Assembly (NCBI RefSeq): GCF_014845115.1
Contig: NZ_NKUI01000099.1
Coordinates: 1 to 37,525, forward strand
Reading direction: 5' to 3'
Length of the DNA: 37,525 bases
DNA from: Methylorubrum zatmanii
GTDB taxonomy: Bacteria; Pseudomonadota; Alphaproteobacteria; Rhizobiales; Beijerinckiaceae
A program made the translations under genes and the position numbers. The notes below the pieces were generated by a model. That model worked only from the letters and a program-made list of their open reading frames with translations. It did not search any database and was not told where the DNA came from. Within the stretch, counting starts at the first letter, position 1, and every line of letters begins with the position of its first letter. This document shows positions 25,426-34,202 of this stretch, piece by piece.

Positions 25426-27543
25426 ATGATGCCCCCACCTCCCGACGACGCCGATGTCCTTTACCGCCTCCTCGTGGAGGGAGTGAAGGATTACGCGATC
25501 TACATGCTGTCTCCCGATGGCGTGGTGGTGAACTGGAACGAGGGGGCGCAGCGGGCCCAGGGCTACACGGCCGACGAGATCGTCGGCTGCCATTTCTCCT
25601 GCTTCTACACCGTACAGGACCGCGTTGCCGGAGTGCCGGAGCGGAGCCTCGGGATTGCTCGGGAGACGGGCCGGTTCGAGGCCGAGGGCTGGCGCCTGCG
25701 CAAGGACGGCTCCTGCTTCTGGACCCATGTCGTGATCGATGCGATCCACGACAGCGGGGGGCGCCTCATCGGGTTTGCCAAGATCACCCGGGATTGCACC
25801 GAGCGACGGGCTGCGGCTCTGAAGCTCGAAACCGCCCTGGCCAATCTCGATCTCGCCCTGTCCAACATGACCCAGGGCCTGTGTCTCATCGACGGCGGGG
25901 GGCGCGTGGTGCTCGCCAATGAGCGTCTGTGCCAGATCGTTGCCGCTCCCAGCTGTGAGGCCCTGGCCGGCGCCCCGATACGGGAGCTTCTGCGGGATGG
26001 CCTCAGTGAGGAGGCCTCCGCCCTCTTCGCCCGGGACCATCTGCGCTCCGACCTCGATTGTACCGTGCCGGCACTGTCCGAGATCGTGCACCGGGACCGG
26101 ATCCTGTCGGTCACGACCCGGCGGCTCCCTGACGGCGGTTGCGTCTCGACTTTCGTCGATATCACCGAGCGCCGCCGCTTCGAGGACCGGATCCAGTATC
26201 TCGCGCTGCACGATTCCCTGACCGGCCTCGCCAACCGCGCGGCACTTCACGCGGTCCTGGACGAGGCGCTGGCATCGTCGACGGGGGAGCCCTGGGCCAT
26301 CCTCTGCATCGATCTCGACCGCTTCAAGCCGATCAACGACACCTTCGGTCATTCCGTCGGCGACCGGATTCTGCAGGAGGTTGCGCATCGTCTCCGCCGG
26401 GCGGTGCCGGCGCCCGAGTTCCTGGCACGGCTCGGCGGAGACGAGTTCACTCTCGTTCTTCGGCCCGATGCTCCCGGCCGGCTTGAGGGCACGGCCCGGC
26501 AGGTGCTCGATCTTCTCGGCCAGCCCTATCTCGTCGGGCGGCTCTCGGTGCGTGTCGGCGCCAGTATCGGCATCGCCGTCGCCCCTCCGGCCGGAGGCGA
26601 TCCGGATACCCTGCTGCGCCATGCCGGCCTTGCTCTTCAGGCGGCCAAGAAGGAGGGCTGGAACCGCTACGCCCTCTACGACCCGGAGATGGGTGAGCGT
26701 GTCGCCGAACGGGCCAGTCTGGAAGCCGAGCTGCGCCGTGCCCTGGAGGAGGGCGCCTTCGCCCTGCATTACCAGCCGATCGTGCGGGCCCGGACCGGGG
26801 CGATCATCGGCTACGAGGCGCTGCTGCGCTGGCCGCGAGCGGATGGGGAGGCGATCTCGCCGGCGACCTTCGTGCCCGTGGCCGAGGAGGCGGGCCTGAT
26901 GCCCGAGATCGGCGCCTGGGTACTGGCCGAAGCCTGCCGCGAAGCGGCGGGCTGGCCCGATCACCTCACCGTGGCGGTCAATATCTCGGCGACGCAGCTG
27001 CGGAGCGGCCTCGTCATCCAGGCGGTCGAAGGGGCACTGACCGGAAGCGGTCTGGCGCCGCACCGGCTGGAGGTCGAGATCACCGAGACGGCGCTGCTGG
27101 AAAACCGCGAACTGGCGCTCTGCCTGCTGCGTCGCCTCCGCGCCCTGGGGGTGATGATCGCGCTCGACGATTTCGGCACCGGCTATTCCTCCCTGAGCTT
27201 CGTCCACACTTTTCCGCTGACCCGCATCAAGATCGACCGGAGCTTCGTGCGGGGACTGGGCCGGGACTCGCAATCGACGGCGATCGTGTGGGCCATCATC
27301 GGCCTGTCGCGCAGCCTCGGCTTGGCGGTGACGGCGGAGGGGGTGGAAACGGAAGAGCAGCACAGGCTGCTGGCCAGGAAGCGCGGGCTGGATCTGCAAG
27401 GCTTCCTGTTCGGCCGGCCCGAAGCGCCGCCGCGCGGGACCCCTGGCGCGACCGGTCCAAGGCCGAAGCCGCCAGGACCGACCACAGGATCGGAGACATC
27501 GGGCGGTTCGGGCGGTCGCCCGATCACGGCGCGCGGGCCGTGA
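25426..27543 (+). CDS. PAS-PAS-GGDEF-EAL cyclic-di-GMP turnover protein
   Basis: This protein of about 705 aa should both make and degrade cyclic-di-GMP. PAS domain 1 covers about 8-135 (GVKDYAIYMLSPDGVVVNWNEGA ... IGFAKITRDCTERR). A second, PAS-7-like domain follows at about 140-255 (ALSNMTQGLCLIDGGGRVVLAN). The GGDEF domain carries an intact GGDEF at 337-341; the RxxD inhibitory site upstream of it is not preserved (reads PAPE). The EAL domain has EALLRW from 464, EITET, DDFGTGYSSL, IKIDRSF and EGVET, so both activities may be functional. No membrane segment is seen. ATG 25426 (or 25429) is the first start giving a normal PAS N-terminus. The last ~40 residues are a Pro/Gly/Thr-rich tail whose coding DNA forms part of a 12-bp inverted repeat. 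Confidence 0.92.
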   Translation: MMPPPPDDADVLYRLLVEGVKDYAIYMLSPDGVVVNWNEGAQRAQGYTADEIVGCHFSCFYTVQDRVAGVPERSLGIARETGRFEAEGWRLRKDGSCFWTHVVIDAIHDSGGRLIGFAKITRDCTERRAAALKLETALANLDLALSNMTQGLCLIDGGGRVVLANERLCQIVAAPSCEALAGAPIRELLRDGLSEEASALFARDHLRSDLDCTVPALSEIVHRDRILSVTTRRLPDGGCVSTFVDITERRRFEDRIQYLALHDSLTGLANRAALHAVLDEALASSTGEPWAILCIDLDRFKPINDTFGHSVGDRILQEVAHRLRRAVPAPEFLARLGGDEFTLVLRPDAPGRLEGTARQVLDLLGQPYLVGRLSVRVGASIGIAVAPPAGGDPDTLLRHAGLALQAAKKEGWNRYALYDPEMGERVAERASLEAELRRALEEGAFALHYQPIVRARTGAIIGYEALLRWPRADGEAISPATFVPVAEEAGLMPEIGAWVLAEACREAAGWPDHLTVAVNISATQLRSGLVIQAVEGALTGSGLAPHRLEVEITETALLENRELALCLLRRLRALGVMIALDDFGTGYSSLSFVHTFPLTRIKIDRSFVRGLGRDSQSTAIVWAIIGLSRSLGLAVTAEGVETEEQHRLLARKRGLDLQGFLFGRPEAPPRGTPGATGPRPKPPGPTTGSETSGGSGGRPITARGP

Positions 27544-27548
27544 TCGGG
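27519..27548 (+). terminator. 12-bp perfect inverted repeat spanning the GGDEF-EAL stop codon
   Basis: CCCGATCACGGC (27519-27530) and GCCGTGATCGGG (27537-27548) pair perfectly around a 6-nt loop. The stop codon at 27541-27543 lies in the right arm, so the hairpin is mostly within the coding sequence. It probably acts as a terminator or mRNA 3'-end stabiliser. No T-run follows. Confidence 0.6.
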
Positions 27549-27758
27549 GAGCGCGATGGCCGTTCCGCGAGGCTATGACGGAACCGCTTGATCGGATTTG
27601 AGCCGCTCACCCCTCGATGGGACGGCATCAATGCTTGAACTCGGCCGCTGAGACGAAGATCAGTTGCGCGCAATAATGGTCTGGCGGCAGATCAAAACCG
27701 ACGATGTCGCCGCAGGCGCTTGCGCCGCTCAGACCGGACTGCTAGCGGGTTGTGCGCT

Positions 27759-27834
27759 GCCGGTTTAGCTCAGTTGGTAGAGCAACCGCCTTGTAAGCGG
27801 TAGGTCGCGAGTTCGAGTCCCGCAACCGGCACCA
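27759..27834 (+). tRNA. tRNA-Thr (anticodon UGU)
   Basis: The 76-nt cloverleaf is complete. The acceptor stem GCCGGTT/AACCGGC pairs over 7 bp. The D arm is GCTC...GAGC with AGTTGGTA, and the anticodon stem ACCGC/GCGGT encloses the loop CTTGTAA, giving anticodon TGT. The T arm is GCGAG-TTCGAGT-CCCGC. The CCA end is encoded (27832-27834). The tRNA reads ACA threonine codons. No integrase or duplicated tRNA end is visible nearby. Confidence 0.98.
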
Positions 27835-28135
27835 TCTCGATTCCGACCCCGCCATGATTCCCCGCTGCCGAGAGGCCGGCGCATGGATCCGCAACTCCAG
27901 CGCCTCTTCGCAGGGCCGCGCCTTCCCCGTCGGTGAGGTTTCGCGGAATTGAAATCTCACGGTCAGCGCGGATGGTGCGGGCGGGAGCGGATCGGACGGG
28001 ACACAGGCCCGTGACTGCTTCAAAAAATACCACGGGCCATGTCCCCGTCCGCGTCGGGGACTTTGGCATGTCATATGATCGGTGATAGGCCGCGCCTGGC
28101 TCAGCTTCCATCGAAGCGATCAGACAGAGACCGTC
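27835..28135. promoter_or_regulatory. Leader region before the RND operon, with overlapping hairpins
   Basis: These 301 bases contain no gene. Hairpin 1 (27994-28013 with 28031-28050) has 18 base pairs, with one bulged C and a small internal loop, and a 17-nt loop containing A6. Hairpin 2 (GTCCCCG 28041-28047 with CGGGGAC 28055-28061) uses bases from the 3' arm of hairpin 1, so only one can form at a time. This looks like an attenuation-type leader 75 bases ahead of the adaptor gene, but it may instead belong to tRNA 3' processing. Confidence 0.5.
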
Positions 28136-29470
28136 ATGGACGCGCGCAACCCTTCGGAAACCGGGGCCTCCGGGGGCGCTCCCGGCACGCCCGGACGCCG
28201 CTCCGCCAAGGCGCCTGTTGCCCTCCTGCTGGTCCTGATTACCGGACTGGTCGCGCTCGCCATCGCCTTCCCTGACGCGCCGCGCCGCGCCGCCGAGGGC
28301 GTCGCCGGCCTCGTCGGCGGATCGGCCGGCCAAGCGCGGCCGCCGGAGCCGACGGTGGTTGCGCAGGAATCCGCAGCCCTGTCGCGGGTGTTCCGCCCGA
28401 GCAAGGAGCAGCGCGCCACCTTCGAGATCAGCTCCGTGCGGACGGTGACGTTCCGGCCCGAGAGTTCGGCCGAGGGGCGCATCGCCCTCAACGACGACGA
28501 CAACGTGCCGGTGGCCTCGCCGTATTCCGGCCGCGTGACGAAGGTGCTCGTCCGCGCCGGCGACGTGGTGAAGGCGGGTGATCTCCTGCTGACCCTGGAG
28601 GCCACCGACATGGTCCAGGCGCAGAACGATTATCAGGCCGCCCTCAACACCCTGCAGAAGCAGCAGGCGCTGCTGAAGCTCGACCAGACCATCGCCGCGC
28701 GACAACAGGAGCTGTTCGCAGCCCGCGCCGTGGCGCTGAAGGATTACCAATCCGCTCAGAACGACGTGATCGCGGCTCAGAGCGATCTGAAGACCGCCGA
28801 GGCGACCCTCGATGCGGTGAAGAACCGCCTGCGGCTCCTCGGCAAATCGGATGCCGAGATCGCCGCCTTCGAAAAGAGCGGCCGCCTCGGCTCGGATGTG
28901 GAGATCCGCGCGCCGATTGCCGGTACCATCGTGCAGCGCAAGGTCGGCGTCGGTCAGTTCATCTCCTCGTCGAGCGATCCGGCCTTCATCATCGGCGACC
29001 TCTCGACGGTCTGGCTGATCGCCAATATCCGCGAGAGCGAGGTTCCGAAGGTGCGCATCGGCCAGACCGTCGAGGCGCGGGTGGCCGGCTTCGGCGACCG
29101 GGTGTTCCAGGCCAAGATCGACTACATGGCCGCGAGCCTCGAAGCGGCCACGCGCCGGCTCGCCGTGCGCAGCGAGATCGAGAATCCGGATCGGGCCCTC
29201 AGGCCGGAGATGTTCGCCACCTTCACCATCGTCACCGGCCCGCCGCAGCCCTCGCCCGCAGTGCCCCTCGCGGCCATCGTCTACGAGGGCGCCGAGGCCC
29301 ATGTCTGGGTCGCCCAGGGCGACGGCACCATCGCGGCTCGCCGGGTCAGGATCGGCCTGGTCAACGGCGACACCGCGCAGGTCCTCGACGGAGTGCGGGC
29401 CGGCGAGGAGGTCGTGACCCGGGGGGCCCTGTTCATCGACCGCGCCGCCTCCGGCGACAAGGCGTCCTGA
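28136..29470 (+). CDS. RND efflux periplasmic adaptor (membrane fusion protein)
   Basis: This protein of about 444 aa links the inner-membrane pump to the outer-membrane channel. An N-terminal membrane anchor (about 27-46, APVALLLVLITGLVALAIAF) is followed by a lipoyl half-motif (VPVASPYSGRVTKVLVRAGDVVKAGDLL), a long alpha-hairpin with coiled-coil character (AQNDYQAALNTLQKQQALLKLDQTI... to LLGKSDAEIAAF), the second lipoyl half (IRAPIAGTIVQRKVGVGQFI) and beta-barrel domains. It resembles CzcB/CusB-type adaptors, but no metal-binding Met or His cluster is evident. ATG 28136 is chosen over 28082 because the charged N-terminus before the anchor starts there. It is the first gene of the efflux operon; the pump starts 11 bases after its stop. 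Confidence 0.93.
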   Translation: MDARNPSETGASGGAPGTPGRRSAKAPVALLLVLITGLVALAIAFPDAPRRAAEGVAGLVGGSAGQARPPEPTVVAQESAALSRVFRPSKEQRATFEISSVRTVTFRPESSAEGRIALNDDDNVPVASPYSGRVTKVLVRAGDVVKAGDLLLTLEATDMVQAQNDYQAALNTLQKQQALLKLDQTIAARQQELFAARAVALKDYQSAQNDVIAAQSDLKTAEATLDAVKNRLRLLGKSDAEIAAFEKSGRLGSDVEIRAPIAGTIVQRKVGVGQFISSSSDPAFIIGDLSTVWLIANIRESEVPKVRIGQTVEARVAGFGDRVFQAKIDYMAASLEAATRRLAVRSEIENPDRALRPEMFATFTIVTGPPQPSPAVPLAAIVYEGAEAHVWVAQGDGTIAARRVRIGLVNGDTAQVLDGVRAGEEVVTRGALFIDRAASGDKAS

Positions 29471-29481
29471 GGGCTCGATCG

Positions 29482-32400
29482 ATGAACAGCCTGATCGTCT
29501 TCGCCCTGCGCCAGCGCGTGCTGGTGTTCCTGGGCTTCGTGATGATGCTCGCCCTCGGCTATGCGAGCTACCTGCAGCTCAACATCGAGGCCTATCCCGA
29601 CCCGGTGCCGCCGCTGGTCGATGTCATCACACAGAATCCCGGCCAGTCGGCGGAGGAGATCGAGCGCTACATCACGATTCCCATCGAGGTGCAGCTCGCC
29701 GGCATCCCGAACGCGACGGTGGTGCGGACCATCTCGCTGTTCGGGCTCTCCGACGTGAAGGTCCAGTTCAACTACGAATACACCTATGAGGAGGCGCTGC
29801 AGCGTGTCCTCAACCGCCTCTCGCAGCTGCCGCCGCTTCCGAACGGGGCCCAGCCGCAGATCTCGCCGACGAGCCCTGTCGGTGAGATCATGCGCTACAA
29901 GCTCGTCGGGCCGCCGGGCTTCTCCTCGACGGAGATGAAGACGCTGCAGGATTGGGTGCTGCAGCGTCGCTTCAAGGCGATTCCCGGCGTGGTCGACGTC
30001 ACCGCCTTCGGCGGCAAGGCCAAGGAATACGAGATCGCCGTCGATCTGAACCGGTTGCAGGGGCTCGGCATGACCCTGGTTCAGCTCGTCACCGCGCTCA
30101 ACAACGCCTCGATCAATGTCGGCGGCCAGACGCTCAATGTCGGCGAGCAATCGGCGGTGGTGCGCGGCATCGGCCTGATCCGCGACATGGACGACATCCG
30201 CGACACCATGCTGACCCAGGTGAACGGCGTGCCGGTGCTGGTCCGCGACGTGGCGGAGGTGCGCGTCTCCCACGCGCCGAGGCTCGGCATCGTCGGCCAT
30301 GACGACGAGCCCGACGTGGTCGAGGGCATCGTGCTGATGAGCCGCGGCGGCCAGAGCCTGCCGACGCTTCAGCGCGTGGAGGCCGAGATCGAGAAGATCA
30401 ACGGCTCGACCATCCTGCCGCCGGGGGTGAAGATCGAGCGCATCTACGACCGTTCGGAGCTGATCCACACCACGACCCACACGGTGATGCACAACCTCGT
30501 CTTCGGCGTGGTGCTGGTCTTCGCGGTGCAGTGGCTGTTTCTCGGCTCGCTGCGCAGCGCCATCATCGTGGCGGCCACGATCCCGTTCGCGCTGGGCTTC
30601 GCCATCCTGATCCTGGTGCTGCGGGGCGATTCGGCCAACCTCCTGTCCCTCGGCGCGATCGATTTCGGCCTCATCGTCGATGCCACCGTCATCATGGTCG
30701 AGAACATCTTCCGCCATCTCGCCGAGCCCGAGCACACCCAGGGGCAGCTCGCGCCCGGCGGCCTGACCGGCCGGCTCGGCACCATCGCCATCGCCGGCGC
30801 CGAGGTGAACCGGGCGATCTTCTTTTCGGCCACCATCATCATCGTCGGCTTCCTGCCGCTCTTCACCATGACCGGCGTCGAGGGCCACATCTTCGGCCCG
30901 ATGGCCAAGACCTATGCCTACGCGCTGATCGGCGGCCTGCTGGCGACCTTCACGGTCTCTCCCGCGCTCTCGGCGATCATCCTGCCCAAGCGCGTCGAGG
31001 AGCGGGACACGCTGATCGTGCGCCTCCTGCGGTTCGGCCACGAGATCATCCTGAGGGTCGGCCTGCGCAACCGCATCCTCGCCCTCGCCGTGATGCTGGC
31101 GGTCCTGGCCGTATCCGGGCTCGCCGCCCGCAGCCTCGGCCTCGAATTCCTGCCGCGGCTGGAGGAGGGCAATCTCTACGTGCGCGGCACCATGCCGGCC
31201 TCGATCTCGCTCGAGACCGGCAACGCCTACGTCCAGCGCCTGCGCAAGATCTTCCAGGAGGTGCCCGAGGTCGTCACCGTGATCTCGCATCAGGGCCGGC
31301 CCAATGACGGCACCGACGCCACCGGCTTCTTCAACGTCGAGATCCTGGCGCCGTTGAAGCCCATCGACCAGTGGCGCAAGGGGCTCGACAAGGAGACGCT
31401 GATCCACACCCTGTCCCAGCGTCTCGACGAGGAATTCCCCGGGATCGAGTTCAACTTCTCGCAATATATCGAGGACAACGTCCAGGAGGCGGCCTCGGGC
31501 GTGAAGGGCGAGAACTCCGTCAAGATCTACGGCAACGACCTCGCCGAGATCACGAAGACGGCCAATGCCGTGAAGGCGGCGCTGGCGAGCGTGCCCGGCG
31601 TCACCGATCTGGCCGTGTTCGAATCCCTTGGCCAGCCGACGGTCCAGATCGATGTCGACCGCCGCAAGGCCGCCCGCTTCGGCCTCTCGATCAGCGACGT
31701 GAACACCACCGTGGCGGCGGCGATCGGCGGCCAGACCGCGGGCGATCTCTACGAATACGGCGCCGACCGGCATTTCCCGATGCGGGTGCGGCTCGCGCCC
31801 CAGTACCGCTCCTCCCTGGAGACGATCCGCAGCATCACCGTGGGGGCGCCGAACCCGAATGGCGGCGTGGTGCAGGTGCCGCTCTCCGAGATCGCGACGG
31901 TCGACCTCGTCTCGGGCGCGGCCTTCATCTACCGCGAGGGTCAGGAGCGCTACATCCCGGTGAAGTTCTCCGTGCGCGGGCGCGATCTCGGCGGCGCGGT
32001 GCTGGAGGCGCAGGCCCGCGTCGCCGAGACGGTGACGCTGCCCCCCGGCTACCATCTCGAATGGGTCGGCCAGTTCACCAACCTGAAGGAGGCGGTCGCC
32101 CGCCTGAGCCTCGTCGTGCCGATCACGCTGCTGCTGATCGCCCTGCTCCTGTTCGTCAATTTCTCCTCCGTCACCGACATGCTGCTCACCCTGTCGGTGA
32201 TCCCGATGGCGATGATCGGCGGCATCTTCGCCCTGTTCTTCACCGACACGCCGTTCTCGATCTCGGCGGCGATCGGCTTCATCGCCCTGTTCGGCATCTC
32301 GACGATGGAGGGCGTGATCCTGCTCGCCTATTACAACCAACTCATGGACGAGGGCTGGCAGCGGGCCGAGGCGGTGCGGCATGCCTCGATCGTGCGGATG

Positions 32401-32628
32401 CGGCCGGTGATGATGACCTGCGTCGCGGCCTGCGTCGGCCTGCTGCCGGCGGCGATCTCCACCGGAATCGGCTCGCAGGTGCAGAAGCCCCTGGCCCTGG
32501 TGGTGGTCGGCGGCATCCTGCTGGCCCCGAACCTGATCCTGGTGGTGCTGCCGGTCCTGATCTCGCTGTTTTCCCGGCGCCGGCCGAATCTTTCGGCCGC
32601 CCCCGCCGCAAGCAAGGCTGCCGCGTGA
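29482..32628 (+). CDS. RND efflux pump permease, heavy-metal (CusA/CzcA) type
   Basis: This 1048-aa inner-membrane proton antiporter is the engine of a tripartite exporter. It has twelve expected helices in two repeats, with large periplasmic loops. The proton-relay helix reads AIDFGLIVDATVIMVENIFRHLAE; the two Asp and the Glu of the heavy-metal RND signature are present, but the usual D-G-A is D-A-T. IEVQLAGIPNATVVRTISLFGLSDVKVQF and the AIGFIALFGISTMEGVILLAYYNQL segment also match the CusA/CzcA branch rather than drug pumps. Its ATG follows the adaptor stop by 11 bases and its TGA overlaps the ATG of the outer-membrane gene (TGATG). The substrate, probably a divalent or monovalent metal cation, is inference. 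Confidence 0.93.
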   Translation: MNSLIVFALRQRVLVFLGFVMMLALGYASYLQLNIEAYPDPVPPLVDVITQNPGQSAEEIERYITIPIEVQLAGIPNATVVRTISLFGLSDVKVQFNYEYTYEEALQRVLNRLSQLPPLPNGAQPQISPTSPVGEIMRYKLVGPPGFSSTEMKTLQDWVLQRRFKAIPGVVDVTAFGGKAKEYEIAVDLNRLQGLGMTLVQLVTALNNASINVGGQTLNVGEQSAVVRGIGLIRDMDDIRDTMLTQVNGVPVLVRDVAEVRVSHAPRLGIVGHDDEPDVVEGIVLMSRGGQSLPTLQRVEAEIEKINGSTILPPGVKIERIYDRSELIHTTTHTVMHNLVFGVVLVFAVQWLFLGSLRSAIIVAATIPFALGFAILILVLRGDSANLLSLGAIDFGLIVDATVIMVENIFRHLAEPEHTQGQLAPGGLTGRLGTIAIAGAEVNRAIFFSATIIIVGFLPLFTMTGVEGHIFGPMAKTYAYALIGGLLATFTVSPALSAIILPKRVEERDTLIVRLLRFGHEIILRVGLRNRILALAVMLAVLAVSGLAARSLGLEFLPRLEEGNLYVRGTMPASISLETGNAYVQRLRKIFQEVPEVVTVISHQGRPNDGTDATGFFNVEILAPLKPIDQWRKGLDKETLIHTLSQRLDEEFPGIEFNFSQYIEDNVQEAASGVKGENSVKIYGNDLAEITKTANAVKAALASVPGVTDLAVFESLGQPTVQIDVDRRKAARFGLSISDVNTTVAAAIGGQTAGDLYEYGADRHFPMRVRLAPQYRSSLETIRSITVGAPNPNGGVVQVPLSEIATVDLVSGAAFIYREGQERYIPVKFSVRGRDLGGAVLEAQARVAETVTLPPGYHLEWVGQFTNLKEAVARLSLVVPITLLLIALLLFVNFSSVTDMLLTLSVIPMAMIGGIFALFFTDTPFSISAAIGFIALFGISTMEGVILLAYYNQLMDEGWQRAEAVRHASIVRMRPVMMTCVAACVGLLPAAISTGIGSQVQKPLALVVVGGILLAPNLILVVLPVLISLFSRRRPNLSAAPAASKAAA

Positions 32629-34184
32629 TGTCGATTCGGGAGCGGGGAATGCGGCGGAAGCCGCAGGGCGTGTGGACCGCGCGGCTCGCCGCCGGCCTGT
32701 GCGCGGGTCAGCTCGCCGGCTGCATGGTCGGGCCGGATTACCGTCCGCCAGCGGATCCCCCGGTCACCCGCTACACCAGGGAGCCGCTCAAGAACCCGAG
32801 CGCCGCCGACCTGATCCGGACGCAGCAGGGCGGCTCGGCCGACCAGAGCTTCGTCGCGGGCGCCGACATCCCGGGCGCGTGGTGGACGCTGTTCCGGTCC
32901 AAGGCGCTGAATCGCCTCGTCGAGGAGGCGCTCGCCCATAACCCGACCCTGGAGGCGGCGCAGGCCTCCCTGCGCATCGCCCAGCAGAACGTGCTGGCCC
33001 AGCGGGGCACGCTCTATCCGACGCTGACGGCCAACCCGCAGGCGCTCGGGGCGCAGGCGCCGGGGCTCGATCTGCAATCGCCGCTGCAGGATCAGAACCG
33101 CTACCTTTACAGCCTGTACACCCCGCAGGTGATCGTCGCCTTCAATCCGGACGTGTTCGGCGGCAACCGCCGCCAGATCGAGGCCCTGGAGGGGGAGGCC
33201 GAGAACCAGCGCTTCCAGCTCGAGGCGGCCTATCTCAGCCTCACCGCCAACGTCGTCACCGCCGCGATCCAGGAGGCGGCCCTGCGGGCTCAGATCGAGG
33301 CGACCAAGCGGGTGATCCAGGCGCAGACCGAGGTACTGGAACTCTACAACAAGCAGCTCAAACTCGGGCAGATCGCCGGCGCCGACGTGGTGCAGCAGCA
33401 GGCCGCGCTCTCGCTGTCGCAGCAGCAATTGCCGCCGCTGGAGAAGCAGCTCGCCCAGCAGCGCAACCTGCTGACCGCCCTGACGGGACGGCTGCCGAGC
33501 GACGAGGTGTCCGAAACCTTCACCCTGAATACCCTGCACCTGCCGACGCGGCTGCCGGTCAGCCTGCCCTCGCATCTCGTGCAGCAGCGGCCGGACGTGA
33601 AGGCGGCCGAATCCCAGGTGCGGACGGCGAGCGCGAATGTCGGCGTCGCCGTCGCCAACCGGCTGCCGCAGTTCAGCATCACCGCGACGGCGGGCGCCAG
33701 CGCGGTGCGGCTCGCCCAGCTCGCCAATCCCGGGGCGGCCTTCTTCACCATCATCGGCCAGGCCACGCAGCCAATCTTCGATGCCGGCACGCTCTACCGG
33801 CGCCAGCGCGCCTCCGAGGAGACGCTGAACCAAGCCCAGGCGCAGTACCGTGCCACGGTGATCGCCGCCTTCCAGAATGTGGCCGACAGCCTGCGGGCGC
33901 TTCAGGCCGATGCAAAGGCGGTGGCGGCGGCCTCCGCCGCCGAGAAGGCGACGGGTGAGAGCCTCGGGCTCATCCGCAAGCAATACGCGGCCGGTGCCGT
34001 CAACGCGACGCAGGTGCTGATCGCCCAGCAGAGCTACCTCTCGGCCCTGGTGACCTCGGCCGGTGCCCGCGCGACCCAGTATGCCGACACGGCCGCCCTG
34101 TTCCAGGCCCTCGGTGGCGGCTGGTGGAACCGGACCGACGTCGCCCCGCCACCCCCGGAGACCGATCCGGCGAAGTTCCTCTGA
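32628..34184 (+). CDS. Outer-membrane efflux lipoprotein (NodT/OprM type)
   Basis: This 518-aa channel protein completes the tripartite exporter. A lipoprotein signal ends in the lipobox LAGC with Cys32, followed by the family start MVGPDYRPP. Two OEP repeats form the long trimeric barrel (AHNPTLEAAQASLRIAQQNVLAQRGTLYP and its counterpart, VQQRPDVKAAESQVRTASANVGVAVANRLPQ). GQATQPIFDAGTLYRRQRASEE is the usual C-terminal repeat signature. ATG 32628 overlaps the pump stop; an in-frame ATG at 32649 is possible. The C-terminus (PPPPETDPAKFL) is a Pro-rich tail. The export partner proteins are the two genes immediately upstream. Confidence 0.94.
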   Translation: MSIRERGMRRKPQGVWTARLAAGLCAGQLAGCMVGPDYRPPADPPVTRYTREPLKNPSAADLIRTQQGGSADQSFVAGADIPGAWWTLFRSKALNRLVEEALAHNPTLEAAQASLRIAQQNVLAQRGTLYPTLTANPQALGAQAPGLDLQSPLQDQNRYLYSLYTPQVIVAFNPDVFGGNRRQIEALEGEAENQRFQLEAAYLSLTANVVTAAIQEAALRAQIEATKRVIQAQTEVLELYNKQLKLGQIAGADVVQQQAALSLSQQQLPPLEKQLAQQRNLLTALTGRLPSDEVSETFTLNTLHLPTRLPVSLPSHLVQQRPDVKAAESQVRTASANVGVAVANRLPQFSITATAGASAVRLAQLANPGAAFFTIIGQATQPIFDAGTLYRRQRASEETLNQAQAQYRATVIAAFQNVADSLRALQADAKAVAAASAAEKATGESLGLIRKQYAAGAVNATQVLIAQQSYLSALVTSAGARATQYADTAALFQALGGGWWNRTDVAPPPPETDPAKFL

Positions 34185-34202
34185 GGCGGTGACGGCCTGA
34201 TC

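Noticed and set aside
25084-27399. Minus-strand open frame continuous with the DUF167 gene, opposite the GGDEF-EAL gene
   Set aside because: Only the last 106 codons (24763-25083) have family similarity; the rest is an antisense shadow of a well-supported plus-strand gene.
27759-27834. tRNA-Thr as an integration site for a mobile element
   Set aside because: No integrase gene and no duplicated tRNA 3' end are visible on either side within the window.
29281-32382. Long open frame (about 1030 codons) on the minus strand opposite the RND pump
   Set aside because: It is the antisense shadow of the pump gene in high-GC DNA. Its translation is rich in His, Asp, Arg and Gln without any domain, while the plus strand has a full RND protein.
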